NCBI RefSeq assembly: GCF_900168125.1
Contig: NZ_FUZF01000010.1
Span: 62,001 to 126,000 of the forward strand
Reading direction: 5' to 3'
Source: Sphingobacterium nematocida
Lineage (GTDB): Bacteria; Bacteroidota; Bacteroidia; Sphingobacteriales; Sphingobacteriaceae
DNA length: 64,000 bases
The notes under the pieces were generated by a model. That model was given only the letters and a program-made list of their open reading frames with translations, searched no databases and was not told the origin of the DNA. The translations under genes and the position numbers were made by a program. Below, piece after piece: positions 44,718 through 55,000 of the stretch (position 1 is the first letter of the stretch; each line of letters opens with the position of its first letter).

Positions 44718-45317
44718 TTATTTCTTTTTGCCTCCTTGAGCTGCTTTCGCTGCTTCTTGCTCTGCTTGACGTAAAGCACGAGACATGATTACTGAAACGA
44801 TTGTATCGTCTGAGTTGTTTAATACTTTAGCGTTCTCTAATGTTACTTGGCGTACGCGGAAAGATTTACCAACCTCTAAGGACTCCATAGGAACCTCGAT
44901 CTCTTGTGGAAGATTGTTAGGTAATGCTTTAACACGAAGGTTACGTAATTTTTGAACTAATTTACCCCCCATTTTAACACCAGGAGAAGTTCCTGTTAAT
45001 TTGATTGGGATGTTTACAGATACTTCTTTGTCATCGAATAACTCTAAAAAGTCAACGTGAGTAACTTGATCTGTTAATGGGTGGAATTGTGCTTCTTGAA
45101 CGATAGCTCTTACTTTTTTACCGTCGATGTTTAATTCAATGAAAATAACATCAGCAGTGTAAAGAACTGGTTTCAAATCAGCTGCGGACACAGAAAGGTG
45201 AGTTTGTTCTTTTCCTCCGTAAAGAACTGCAGGAACTTGTCCTTCGTAACGCAATCCTTTTGCATCTCTTTTCCCTACGTTCCCTCTAAGAGAACCGCTA
45301 ATAGCAATTGATTTCAT
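44718..45317 (-). CDS. rplY: 50S ribosomal protein L25 (CTC form)
   Basis: A 199-residue L25/TL5-CTC protein, which binds 5S rRNA. I chose the ATG at 45317 (MKSIAISGSLRGNVGKRDAKG); upstream in-frame codons run through AT-rich non-coding sequence. The L25 N-terminal barrel (about 1-95: VPAVLYGGKEQTHLSV, HVDFLELFDDKEV) is followed by the TL5 domain and a basic tail (AAQGGKKK). It is normally followed by pth, as here, and preceded by prs, which here lies 5 kb away. Confidence 0.95.
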   Translation of the reverse strand: MKSIAISGSLRGNVGKRDAKGLRYEGQVPAVLYGGKEQTHLSVSAADLKPVLYTADVIFIELNIDGKKVRAIVQEAQFHPLTDQVTHVDFLELFDDKEVSVNIPIKLTGTSPGVKMGGKLVQKLRNLRVKALPNNLPQEIEVPMESLEVGKSFRVRQVTLENAKVLNNSDDTIVSVIMSRALRQAEQEAAKAAQGGKKK

Positions 45318-45445
45318 GTTGTTTAAAATATTAAAATTTGAGGTGCAAAAATAATGAAAAAATGTGAGAAAACAATCCTTTTTAAGTATTTGTAAAAACC
45401 GTAATACATTAGCTGTTTTTTTCTTTATTAAAAATTTTATGTATT

Positions 45446-45453
45446 TATATTTG
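45446..45453 (+). promoter_or_regulatory. Candidate minus-7 element of the Gfo/Idh gene
   Basis: TATATTTG matches TAnnTTTG, 60 nt before the ATG at 45514. No good TTG is seen 20 nt upstream, so confidence is limited. Confidence 0.35.
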
Positions 45454-45513
45454 AGTTGTTTAAAAAAAACAATTAACTTTAAATCTTGGGAACCTAAAAT
45501 AATCATAATAAAC

Positions 45514-46779
45514 ATGGAAAAACAACATACTTCAAGACGTGATTTTATTAAAAAATCATTGATTGGAGCCGCAGCATTCACTATTGTGCCACGGTTTGTA
45601 TTGGGTAAGGGGTATCTGGCTCCAAGTGATCATCTGACCAAGGGTGTGATCGGTGTTGGGTCGATGGGGCGTGGACATTTCGGTTACGCAGGCACAAAAA
45701 CAGTAGCTATATGTGATGTAGATACCAGACATTTGGCTTTGGCGCAAAAAGCTTTGGGGGGAGGTGTAAAAGAGCATCATGACTTTCGTGATCTGATCGC
45801 AAATCCAGAAGTGGATATTGTACATATCGCCACTCCTCCACATTGGCATGGTTTAATGGCACTGGAAGCTGCTCGTTCAGGTAAGGATATCTGGTGTGAA
45901 AAACCTATGACAAGAACTATAGGTGAGGGTAAGAAGGTTAAAGAAGCCATTGCTCAGCACGGTAATATATTTCGCTTGAATACGTGGTTCCGTTTCGATG
46001 CTAATTTCTACGGTATGAATGTGCCAGTTAAGAAGATAAAGAAAGTTGTTGATACGGGTATGTTGGGTTGGCCTTTGAAGGTTACTATAAGTAAGCACAC
46101 TGGTTTTGATTGGAAGTTTTATTGGGTGGGTAAAGAAAACCTACCAGTTGAACAGGCTCCCAAAGAGTTGGATTATGAGATGTGGTTAGGACCTGCTCCA
46201 TATAAGCCTTATAGTACACATCGGGTACATACGACTTTCCGTGGCTACTGGGATTATGATGGTGGGGGATTAGGTGATATGGGACAGCACTATTTGGATC
46301 CTGTACAGTATTTCTTAGGTAAAGATAATGAAAGCCCTGTTAAAATAGAAGTGGATGCACCTCAGCAGCATTCTGATGCGGTAGGTACTTGGCGTAAAAT
46401 TACCTATACTTATGCGGATGGCTGTCAGATTATATTGGACGGGGAAGGAACAGAGGTTGGTAAGGCTTATATAGAAGGACCTAAGGGTAAGTTGTACAGA
46501 GGTTTTGTATCTGATATCCCTGATTTGGAACGTAAACTGGCTCAATATCCTGATCCAGCACCTCAAATGACAGATTTTGTGGAAGCTGTGCGCACTAGAC
46601 AAAAATTTGCCCTTAATGAGGAGAATGGTTACTATTCTTGTACGTTGGTGAATCTGGGGTTGGCTGCATTGCGTCTTAATAGAACGTTGCATTACGATTC
46701 GGCTAAACAAGAATTTGTAAATGATGAAGCTGCTAATCGTTTGATCAATCAACCTATGAGAGGTCCTTGGACTTTCTAA
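45514..46779 (+). CDS. Tat-exported Gfo/Idh/MocA family oxidoreductase
   Basis: A 421-residue NAD(P)-dependent dehydrogenase-like protein. I chose the ATG at 45514, which starts a Tat signal (SRRDFIKKSLIGAAAFTIVP). The Rossmann motif GVIGVGSMGRGHFGY is followed by the family EKP motif in WCEKPMTRTIGEGKKV, and by DMGQHYLDPVQYFLG. Tat-exported Gfo/Idh proteins of Bacteroidota act on sugars or glycosides in the periplasm. The next gene carries DUF1080 (3-keto-disaccharide hydrolase-like) domains, so the pair probably handles oxidation and cleavage of a glycoside. The two lie inside the usual prs-rplY-pth neighbourhood in the opposite orientation. Confidence 0.92.
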   Translation: MEKQHTSRRDFIKKSLIGAAAFTIVPRFVLGKGYLAPSDHLTKGVIGVGSMGRGHFGYAGTKTVAICDVDTRHLALAQKALGGGVKEHHDFRDLIANPEVDIVHIATPPHWHGLMALEAARSGKDIWCEKPMTRTIGEGKKVKEAIAQHGNIFRLNTWFRFDANFYGMNVPVKKIKKVVDTGMLGWPLKVTISKHTGFDWKFYWVGKENLPVEQAPKELDYEMWLGPAPYKPYSTHRVHTTFRGYWDYDGGGLGDMGQHYLDPVQYFLGKDNESPVKIEVDAPQQHSDAVGTWRKITYTYADGCQIILDGEGTEVGKAYIEGPKGKLYRGFVSDIPDLERKLAQYPDPAPQMTDFVEAVRTRQKFALNEENGYYSCTLVNLGLAALRLNRTLHYDSAKQEFVNDEAANRLINQPMRGPWTF

Positions 46780-46793
46780 CCTGAAATAAACAC

Positions 46794-49700
46794 ATGAAAA
46801 AGATTTTTAATACTATATCTATATTGTTGTTGTTGCAGACGGCATCGTATGCGCAACAGCCTGCTAATCGTACTGCTGCTACGAAGATTGCAGATGTACT
46901 GGCACAGCAACCTGCCGCGGAACAATCTAAGTTTTTGGCAGCGATGAAAGAATTGGAAGGATTTAATTCGGAAGATGTGGTTGCCTTGTTGCAAGGATTA
47001 AAGCCGCAAGGTGGAAATAATGCCTCTATCGAATATGCTACGAATTCTTATGCTTTTTATGTAATGCAGCCGGGTAAGGATGCCCTGCGGGACAAGTACG
47101 CAAAAGGTTTGTTAGGGGCATTGGACAATTTAAAGGATCAAAATAACAAAGCCTTTGTTTTTGAGCTACTTAAGTTTTGTGCGAAAAACGAGTCTGTAGA
47201 AAAGGTGGCGACTTATCTGAATGATCCTTATTTTGCGGAGAAGGCAGCGCGCGTGTTAAGTGCTATACATACACCTGAAGCCGCCGCAGCGCTAAACAAA
47301 GCTTTGGCGGGTAACGTAACCGAACAAACAGCTACAGCTATAATAGGCGCGCTTGGTGAATTGAAATCTAAAGATGCTGAGGAACGTGTGATCGCATTGG
47401 TGGGGCAGTATCAGTCTGAGAATTTTCAACGGAATGCGTTGACAACATTGAGTAAAATTGGTGGAGAAAAATCCTACGATACGTTCTATGGAAAAGCCAA
47501 ATCAATAAATTATGCCTTTGATAGGTCTAATGTTGCTGCGTTGACACTGGAGTATGCTAATGCGTTGGCTAAAGGTGGTAATAAGGGATTGGCTTACAAA
47601 CTTTCGTCTGCAGTATTTGCTGAAGCGCAAGATCCTAAGGCTATTGGTGCGCGTGTTGCGGCTTTGGAGTTAATGAGTCGCTTAGAGCCGGCCAAGGAGA
47701 AGAAGAATCTGCTTAAGTTGTCTACGGGCGAGGATGCGATATTGAGAAATGTGGCATTGGGTCTTTTGGGGTCTGATGCAACGGCATCAGATATTAAGAA
47801 GATAGCATCATCGCTGACTAAATTGTCGCCCGAGTCTCAGGAGAGTGTATTGAATTTTTTGACTAAAAAAGATGCAACGGCTACTATTCCTGTGATTGAA
47901 AAGAGCTTAAAGGCTGTAAAAGATCCGGAAGCACGTATTGCGGCTTTCAATACCCTGTCTGCACTGAGTAAGGGAACAAATACCTCTTTTGTAATTAAAC
48001 AATTGGCAACAGCGAATGATGCAGAGGTCAATGCGTTAAAAACACTTTTGTTGACTGCTAAGGGAGCGGGGACGGTTTCTGAAATTAATAAAGCGATTTC
48101 GGGAGCTGATGAAAAGACTAAATTAGCCTTGTTGGATGTGCTATCTAAGCGTTCTGATAAAAACTCTGCTAAAGAAGTTTTTGCATTAATTGAGCAAGGG
48201 AGTCCTGCTGTTCGATCGGCAGCTTTCAAAGCGTTGCCAAACGTTGTTAACGATGCTGATTTTGAAGCAGTAGTTAATGTGTTGGGGAAAGCCGAAGGAG
48301 AGGATGTGAAATCGGCACAACAAGCTGCTATAGTAGCATTAAGAAATAATAGTAATAAGGAGGCTATCATTCAACGCCTTGCTGCTACCATTTCTAGATC
48401 TCAAGCGCCTTCTGCTGCTCGATTGTTTCCTGTTTTTGCTGGAGAAGGTGGAGAAGAGTCTTTGAAGACTGTAAAAGGATATGTGGGAGCAGGGAATCCA
48501 CTTAAAAATGACGCAATACAAGCGTTGGCTAGTTGGTCTAATACTTCTTCACTAGATGGATTGACTACATTGCTTCGCACAGAGAAAGATGCGGCTTTAT
48601 TTAAAACTATTTTTTCTGGTTTTATAAAGCAGTTGAATGCAAGTGGAATTAAGAATGAACAAAAGACGTTGTTATTAAGAGATGCATTTGAGTATGCGCA
48701 AACCAAAGAGCAACGTAGTTCGGCGCTTTCGGCAATGAAGGCTACCGGTACCTACCAAGCACTTGTTTTTGCGAGCAAATACTTGAATGATGCGGAGCTT
48801 AAAGGGGTTGCTACGGATGTGGTGATGAATATCATAATGGATAATAAAGCTTTTGTCGGAACGGATGTCCGTAATTGGTTGCAGACGGCCGAAGGTAATC
48901 TATCCGGAAGCGAAAGTTCCTATTTGAAAGAAGCTATTGTGAGACATCTAACAGAGATGCCTGCTAAAGAAGGTTATATTGCTTTGTTTAATGGTAAAGA
49001 TCTTACTGGTTGGAAAGGATTAGTGGAAAATCCTATTAAGCGCGCTAAAATGACTCCGAAGGAACTGGAGCAGAAGCAAGCAGAGGCTGATAAGAAAATG
49101 CGCGAAAGCTGGTCTGCGATCAATGGAGATTTGGTGTTTGCTGGTCATGGTGATAATATTGCGACAGTTAAGCAGTATGGAGACTTTGAGATGCTATTGG
49201 ATTGGAAGTTAGATAAAAATGGCAAAGAGCCGGATGCGGGTGTTTATCTGAGAGGTACTCCTCAGGTTCAGATCTGGGATATTTCTAGGACAAATGTAGG
49301 TGCGGAAGTTGGATCAGGCGGTTTGTACAATAATAAATCTAATTCAAAGCCGCTAAAAGTTGCCGATAATCCGCTTGGTGAATGGAATAACTTTAAAATC
49401 CGCATGGTCGGTGAGAATGTATGGGTGTGGTTAAATGGTGAATTGGTTGTGGATAATGTGCCTTTGGAGAATTACTGGGATAGAAACCAATCGATATTCC
49501 CTACAGAACAAATCGAACTACAGGCTCATGGATCCCGGGTTTGGTATAGAGACGTTTATTTGAAAGAATTGCCACGTAAAGTTGTCTATGCGCTAAGTGA
49601 CCAAGAGAAATCAGAAGGATTTGAAATGCTTTTTGATGGAACAAATTTGGATAAATGGACACCTTCTACTGCTTATGAAATCAATGAAGAAGGCGTGTTA

Positions 49701-50189
49701 CGCTCGAATCCTGTAGCAAAATTTGGTAAAAATATTTATACGAAAGAGCAGTATGGGGATTTTGTATACCGATTTGAGTTTAAATTGACTCCAGGAGCTA
49801 ACAATGGTGTTGGGGTGCGTGCTCCTTTGGAGGGAGATGCTGCTTATTTAGGATATGAAGTTCAGATCCTGGATGATAACGCCGAAGTATATAGTAAATT
49901 AAAACCTTATCAATATCATGGATCGGTATACGGAATCATTGCTGCTAAAAGAGGTTCTTTAAAGCCGGTGGGCGAATGGAATCAGGAGGAAATCCGTATA
50001 CAAGGGGATAAAATTAAAGTAACAGTAAATGGTCAGGTGATTGTGGATGGTGATATTAAAGCTGCTTCAAAGGCTGGTGCTGCTGATGGAAAGGATCATC
50101 CTGGATTAAAAACCAAGACAGGTCATATCGGATTTTTAGGGCATGGCACAGAGGTATTTCTAAGAAATATCCGGGTCAAAAAACTTTAA
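46794..50189 (+). CDS. Exported HEAT-repeat protein with two DUF1080 domains
   Basis: A 1131-residue exported protein (signal about 1-21, ending SYAQ). Residues about 60-710 are alpha-helical HEAT-like repeats with runs such as EERVIALVGQY. Two C-terminal DUF1080 (3-keto-disaccharide hydrolase-like) domains follow: about 727-926 (YIALFNGKDLTGWKG) and 940-1131 (FEMLFDGTNLDKWTPS). DUF1080 domains are concanavalin-like folds linked to 3-keto-glycoside cleavage. The upstream Tat-exported oxidoreductase, 14 bp away, could make the 3-keto substrate. The HEAT part may mediate protein contacts. Confidence 0.9.
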   Translation: MKKIFNTISILLLLQTASYAQQPANRTAATKIADVLAQQPAAEQSKFLAAMKELEGFNSEDVVALLQGLKPQGGNNASIEYATNSYAFYVMQPGKDALRDKYAKGLLGALDNLKDQNNKAFVFELLKFCAKNESVEKVATYLNDPYFAEKAARVLSAIHTPEAAAALNKALAGNVTEQTATAIIGALGELKSKDAEERVIALVGQYQSENFQRNALTTLSKIGGEKSYDTFYGKAKSINYAFDRSNVAALTLEYANALAKGGNKGLAYKLSSAVFAEAQDPKAIGARVAALELMSRLEPAKEKKNLLKLSTGEDAILRNVALGLLGSDATASDIKKIASSLTKLSPESQESVLNFLTKKDATATIPVIEKSLKAVKDPEARIAAFNTLSALSKGTNTSFVIKQLATANDAEVNALKTLLLTAKGAGTVSEINKAISGADEKTKLALLDVLSKRSDKNSAKEVFALIEQGSPAVRSAAFKALPNVVNDADFEAVVNVLGKAEGEDVKSAQQAAIVALRNNSNKEAIIQRLAATISRSQAPSAARLFPVFAGEGGEESLKTVKGYVGAGNPLKNDAIQALASWSNTSSLDGLTTLLRTEKDAALFKTIFSGFIKQLNASGIKNEQKTLLLRDAFEYAQTKEQRSSALSAMKATGTYQALVFASKYLNDAELKGVATDVVMNIIMDNKAFVGTDVRNWLQTAEGNLSGSESSYLKEAIVRHLTEMPAKEGYIALFNGKDLTGWKGLVENPIKRAKMTPKELEQKQAEADKKMRESWSAINGDLVFAGHGDNIATVKQYGDFEMLLDWKLDKNGKEPDAGVYLRGTPQVQIWDISRTNVGAEVGSGGLYNNKSNSKPLKVADNPLGEWNNFKIRMVGENVWVWLNGELVVDNVPLENYWDRNQSIFPTEQIELQAHGSRVWYRDVYLKELPRKVVYALSDQEKSEGFEMLFDGTNLDKWTPSTAYEINEEGVLRSNPVAKFGKNIYTKEQYGDFVYRFEFKLTPGANNGVGVRAPLEGDAAYLGYEVQILDDNAEVYSKLKPYQYHGSVYGIIAAKRGSLKPVGEWNQEEIRIQGDKIKVTVNGQVIVDGDIKAASKAGAADGKDHPGLKTKTGHIGFLGHGTEVFLRNIRVKKL

Positions 50190-50208
50190 AATTGTATATT
50201 GTTTGTTT

Positions 50209-50245
50209 AAAGCCGTTCTGAAGTAAATTCAGGACGGCTTTTTTG
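50209..50245 (+). terminator. Terminator after the HEAT-DUF1080 gene
   Basis: AGCCGTTCTGAA pairs with TTCAGGACGGCT (one G-U pair) across a 5-nt loop, followed by a T-run on the plus strand, 20 nt after the stop. Confidence 0.88.
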
Positions 50246-50338
50246 TTTTTACTTTCGAGGTTTTGAGCGATCTCCCATTGTGGTATGTTTTTTGCAAACT
50301 TTAGATCCAAAGCCTTATTAACGCACTAACTACATGTG

Positions 50339-50371
50339 AAAAAGGCCATCTGCTAATTTGCAGGTGGCCTT
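50339..50371 (-). terminator. prs terminator
   Basis: On the minus strand AAGGCCACCTGC pairs with GCAGATGGCCTT (one G-U pair), followed by a U-run. It lies 26 nt after the prs stop. The 93 bp between this and the opposing terminator hold nothing I recognise. Confidence 0.85.
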
Positions 50372-50396
50372 CTTGCATTTATAATATATATAATTA

Positions 50397-51353
50397 TTAT
50401 TCGACAACGAAAAGCTCCGCGATAGAAGCGTGTTCATTGACATTTTTAATAGCTTTGGCAAATAAATCTGCTGTAGATAATACTTTTATTTTTGAACAGG
50501 CTTTAGATCTTTCGGGATCCAACTGTATGGTGTCGGTAACGATCATCTCTGTTAATACCGAATTTTCAATAGTTTCATATGCCTTGCCTGATAGTACAGC
50601 GTGTGTACATACTGCTCTAACCGAGTTTGCTCCATTTTCCATAATTAAGGCGGCTGCCTTTGAAAGTGTGCCAGCAGTGTCACATATGTCATCCATCAAG
50701 ACAACATCTTGTCCGGTAACATCACCGATGATTGACATCGATTCAATTTCATTGGCACGCTTGCGTCGCTTGTCACAGATGATAACTTCAGCATTAAAAA
50801 ACTTAGCGAAAGTACGTGCGCGGTAGGATCCGCCCATGTCTGGTGAAGCTATTGTTAGATTAGGAAGGTTCAGAGATTTGATGTAAGGCACAAAAATCAC
50901 TGATCCGTCTAAGTGATCTACCGGGATATCGAAAAAACCTTGAATCTGAGCTGCGTGAAGGTCCATAGTCATAATGCGATGTGCACCGGCTGCTGTAATA
51001 AGATTAGCGATCATCTTAGCTCCAATAGCTACACGTGGCTTGTCTTTACGGTCCTGACGAGCATAGCCAAAGTAAGGAACTACGGCTGTGATGTAATGTG
51101 CAGAAGCTCTTTTCGCCGCGTCAATCATCAACAGTAACTCAAAAAGATTGTCTGTTGGTTGGTTGGTAGATTGTATTAAGAATAAATCACTTCCCCGAAC
51201 TGACTCATTGTAGAATGGCTGGATTTCTCCATCACTGAATTTGGCGAGCGTTTTGTCTCCTAGTGGTTTACCAAAGGAAGTCGAGATTTTTTCTGCAAGT
51301 TCTTGTGTGCCAGAACCAGCAAATAATTTAACCGTGTTAAATTGCAAAGGCAT
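50397..51353 (-). CDS. prs: Ribose-phosphate pyrophosphokinase
   Basis: A 318-residue PRPP synthetase. It makes PRPP from ribose 5-phosphate and ATP for nucleotide, His and Trp synthesis. Motifs: FSDGEIQPFYNESVRG, AVVPYFGYARQDRKDKPRV, MDLHAAQIQGFFDIPVDHL and the PRPP loop VVLMDDICDTAGTL. Length is standard. A tRNA-Gln gene lies 144 bp upstream on the same strand. In related genomes prs is, as I recall, commonly followed by rplY and pth; here a plus-strand gene pair intervenes. Confidence 0.97.
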   Translation of the reverse strand: MPLQFNTVKLFAGSGTQELAEKISTSFGKPLGDKTLAKFSDGEIQPFYNESVRGSDLFLIQSTNQPTDNLFELLLMIDAAKRASAHYITAVVPYFGYARQDRKDKPRVAIGAKMIANLITAAGAHRIMTMDLHAAQIQGFFDIPVDHLDGSVIFVPYIKSLNLPNLTIASPDMGGSYRARTFAKFFNAEVIICDKRRKRANEIESMSIIGDVTGQDVVLMDDICDTAGTLSKAAALIMENGANSVRAVCTHAVLSGKAYETIENSVLTEMIVTDTIQLDPERSKACSKIKVLSTADLFAKAIKNVNEHASIAELFVVE

Positions 51354-51462
51354 GGTTTAAATATATTTGTATCTAAAATGTTTTGGCAAAGGTAGAGAAT
51401 TGATGTTAAAATAAAAAGCTAAAGATGGAGCTTCAATAGTGTGGTAGAGATTATCAATACAT

Positions 51463-51495
51463 AAAAAAAGAGAGCTACAATCTGTAACTCTCTTT
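51463..51495 (-). terminator. Terminator of tRNA-Gln
   Basis: On the minus strand AAAGAGAGTTAC pairs with GTAGCTCTCTTT (one G-U pair) across a 5-nt loop, followed by U residues (A-run at 51463-51469). It starts two bases after the tRNA 3' end. Confidence 0.88.
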
Positions 51496-51496
51496 G

Positions 51497-51567
51497 TTGT
51501 CCGACCTGGATTCGAACCAAGACAAACAGTACCAAAAACTGTCGTACTACCCTTATACTATCGGACA
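51497..51567 (-). tRNA. tRNA-Gln (anticodon UUG)
   Basis: A 71-nt cloverleaf: acceptor arm TGTCCGA/TCGGACA with discriminator A, anticodon stem ACAGT/ACTGT enclosing loop TTTTGGT with anticodon TTG, and T-arm CTTGG-TTCGAAT-CCAGG. The 3' CCA is not encoded. A full consensus promoter lies upstream and a terminator directly downstream, so it is an independent transcript. Confidence 0.95.
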
Positions 51568-51617
51568 ATCATTCATTTATCAAGCATTTTGTGTCATTGT
51601 TTCCCTGTTTGATGATG

Positions 51618-51648
51618 CAAATATACACCCGTTTTTTATAAGTGCAAA
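51618..51648 (-). promoter_or_regulatory. Promoter of tRNA-Gln
   Basis: Read on the minus strand: TTTG, exactly 19 nt, TATATTTG. This is the full Bacteroidota sigma-A consensus. The start of transcription is expected near 51611, about 44 nt before the mature tRNA. Confidence 0.8.
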
Positions 51649-51864
51649 ACTTATTTTCAATATTTTTGTTTTAGCTTGATTTTCAGGATGGTATTTTTTG
51701 TGTTTGTGTTGAGGGTAAAAAAACAGATCTCTTTTTTTATGATAGTGACCGTATTATTGAATCGAAATTACATCTCAAGGTATCAATGAGCTCTCTTCGT
51801 TCGTTTCAATGGACATCAAGAACTTTTTTTTACGGAGTTGTTGTTTACTATTGGTATTCAAGAG

Positions 51865-52056
51865 CACACTCGATACAATCGAGTGTGGTTGATCTTTGTT
51901 GGTGATTCAACGGAATCATGAAAGTTTTTGAGTATAATCTTTGTTAAATATTAATTTGTTATTCTTTTGTAACGATGTAATCCTTATTTTCGAAGCGAAG
52001 TTTAGGGTTTGACCTCATACGACTTAAAGTTGTTTCTGTTCGATCAAATCCCTAAA
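51865..52056 (+). other. Structured leader region before the GT117 gene
   Basis: The gene-free stretch 51650-52080 holds three separate hairpins: CACACTCGAT/ATCGAGTGTG (51865-51874 and 51878-51887, loop ACA), TGATTC/GAATCA (51903-51908 and 51913-51918), and a long stem TTTAGGGTTTGA/TCAAATCCCTAAA (52001-52012 and 52044-52056, one bulge) with an inner hairpin near 52018-52032. None has a terminator-like U-run. The last ends 25 nt before the start codon. It may be a cis-regulatory leader or a small RNA; no known riboswitch is recognised. Confidence 0.45.
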
Positions 52057-52080
52057 GTCTTTTGAAAAGCAATTTATAGT

Positions 52081-55000
52081 ATGATGAATTACAATAAGAT
52101 TAATAATCTTTTAGGATGGTTTTGTGCCATTGTCGCTACATTGGTGTATGTTATCACCGCTGAGCGTACCACGAGTTGGTGGGATTGTGGTGAGTTTATC
52201 GCGTCGGCATATAAGATGCAGATTGTACACCAGCCAGGAGCACCTTTGTTTTTGATGGTGCAGAATGTGTTTTCCAATCTAGCTATGGGAGATAAAACAC
52301 AAATCGCCTATTGGATGAATATCGGTTCGGCTGTTTCTTCGGGTTTGACGATTTTATTTTTGTTTTGGTCTATCACAGCGTTAGGGCGGAAGTTGATTCT
52401 TGGTAAAGCAGATATTAGAGTTCCGTTGGCGGAGAATGATGTATTACGCATAATGGGTGCAGGACTTGTCGGAGCTTTGGCTTATGCCTTTAGCGATACA
52501 TTTTGGTTTTCTGCCGTAGAATCTGAAGTGTATGCGATGTCTTCATTGTGTACAGCTGTTGTATTCTGGGCTATATTGAAATGGGAAGTCAGAGCGGATG
52601 AAGCTGGTGCAGATAGATGGTTGATCCTTATTGCCTATGTGATGGGCCTTTCTATTGGGGTTCACTTATTGAATTTACTGGTTATTCCTGCTATTGCTTT
52701 GGTGATTTATTTCAGAAGGAGTAAGAGTGTTACGACTAAAGGGGTCATCAAATCGCTTTTGATTGGTGTTATCGTATTGGCTTTGATATTGTGGGGTGTA
52801 ATACAATACCTGATCAAATTTGCGGCCTTCACGGACTTATTCTTTGTAAATACACTTGGGCTGGGTTTTGGAACTGGTGTAACCGCTTTTGTATTGCTGA
52901 TCGCTGGAGGTATGCTTTATGGAATCTGGTATTCTATCAAAAAGGTAAAACCTATTCTTAACATCGCATTGATCTCATTGGGTTTTGTGATTTTCGGTTA
53001 TAGTTCTTTTACGATGATATTGATTCGTGCAAAAGCGAATCCGACGTTGAACAACTCTGACCCTGATAATGCATTTAGTTTCTTGAGTTATTTGAACCGT
53101 GAGCAGTATGGTGATGAGCCCTTATTTAAAGGTCGTTTTTTTGATGCAAAGCCTATCGATATATTCGAATCAGGTCAGATATACCGTAAGGATAAGGATA
53201 AATATGTTGTAGCGAAAAAGAAGACCGACTATAAGTACGATAGAGAGACTCTTTTTCCACGTATTTATAGTGAGAAGAATGATCATCCAACATTTTATAG
53301 GCAATATCTTGGGTTAGGACCTAATGAGCAGCCTACTTTTGCTGATAATCTAAAGTTCTTTTTTGGGTATCAGATCGGTCATATGTATGGTCGTTACTTT
53401 ATGTGGAACTTTGTGGGTAGACAGAATGATGTACAAGGGCACGGTTCTGTTTTGGAAGGGAATTGGATTTCTGGAATAAAACCTATTGATAATGTGTTTG
53501 TGGGCGGTCAGTATGACTTGCCGGAATCGGAAAAACAGAATCCATCGCGTAATACTTACTTCTTTCTGCCTTTATTGCTGGGATTGATAGGTGCATATTG
53601 GCATTTTGGAAAGAACCAACGTGACGCAGGTGTTGTTATGCTGCTGTTTTTCTTTACAGGGTTAGCAATTGTTTTGTACTTAAATCAGACACCGCTACAA
53701 CCGAGAGAGCGGGATTATGCATACGCAGGTTCTTTTTATGCGTTTTCCATTTGGATTGGGCTCGGGGTTCTTGCTCTTGCAGATTTTCTGAATAAAAAGG
53801 TTTCTGCTAAGACAGCAGGAATAGTCGCTTCTGTAGTGGGGTTATTTGCAGCGCCGGTATTACTGGCGTCGCAAAATTGGGATGATCACGATCGTTCACA
53901 CAAGTTCTTGGCAAGGGACATGGCTAAGAATTATTTGGAGTCTTGTGCGCCTAATGCTATTTTATTTAGCTACGGAGACAATGATACCTATCCGCTATGG
54001 TATGTACAGGAAGTCGAGGGATTCCGAACGGATGTGCGTGTTGTTAACTTGAGTCTTTTGTCTTCTGATTGGTACATGCGTCAGATGTTGGAAAAAGTGA
54101 ATGATGCAGATGCATTACCTATTAATATTGATCCTGAAAAATTTAAGGATGGTGTACGTGATGTTATTTATTACCAAGACTTTCAGATTCCAGGACATAT
54201 AGAAGTGAAGAATTTGCTAGATATTATGTTGTCGGATAATGCGCAAAATAAAGTACAATTGCAGAGTGGTGACTGGGTGAATTTATTGCCTACGAAGAAT
54301 ATGAAGCTTACTGTTGATAAAAATGCAGTGTTGGCTAATAAAGTAGTGCCAAAAGGCTGGGAAGATGCGATTGTAGATACGATGCAATGGACCTATTCGA
54401 TGAATTATGTGAGTCGTGCAGAGTTGTCTTTGATGGCTATATTGGCGAATAATAATTGGAAACGTCCTATTTACTTTACTTCTACTACTCCAGAGGTCAA
54501 TTATATCGGCTTGGATAAATACTTGGTTTCTGAAGGTTTTTCGATGCGTCTGATGCCAGTTAATGTGGGCGATAGCACATCCGAGGATGGTTTTGCTCCG
54601 GTGACAGATATTGACGGTTTGTATAGTAATATCGTTAATAAATATAAGTGGGGTAATATTGGACAGTCTCCTTATCTGGATCCGGATTCTTACCGTTACA
54701 TCAGTCTATATGTAAGTTCTATCTTTGGTGAGACGGCACAAAACTTATTGCATGAAGGCAAGAAAGAAGAGGCTCGTAAAGTGGTGTTGAATGCCTATGA
54801 AAATATGCCAAAGAAGACGTATCAGATGAGTGAGCCTATGAGTTATGTACTGTTAGTAGATGCGATGTATAAGACAGGAGAATCGGCAAAAGCGAAAGAA
54901 ATAGCATTGCGTAATCTAGCTTTTATCGGAGATAACATGCGTTATTACACCTCCAATAAATTGTTGACCAACTTGGGCTCTGAGCGAAATGTACGTTTAG

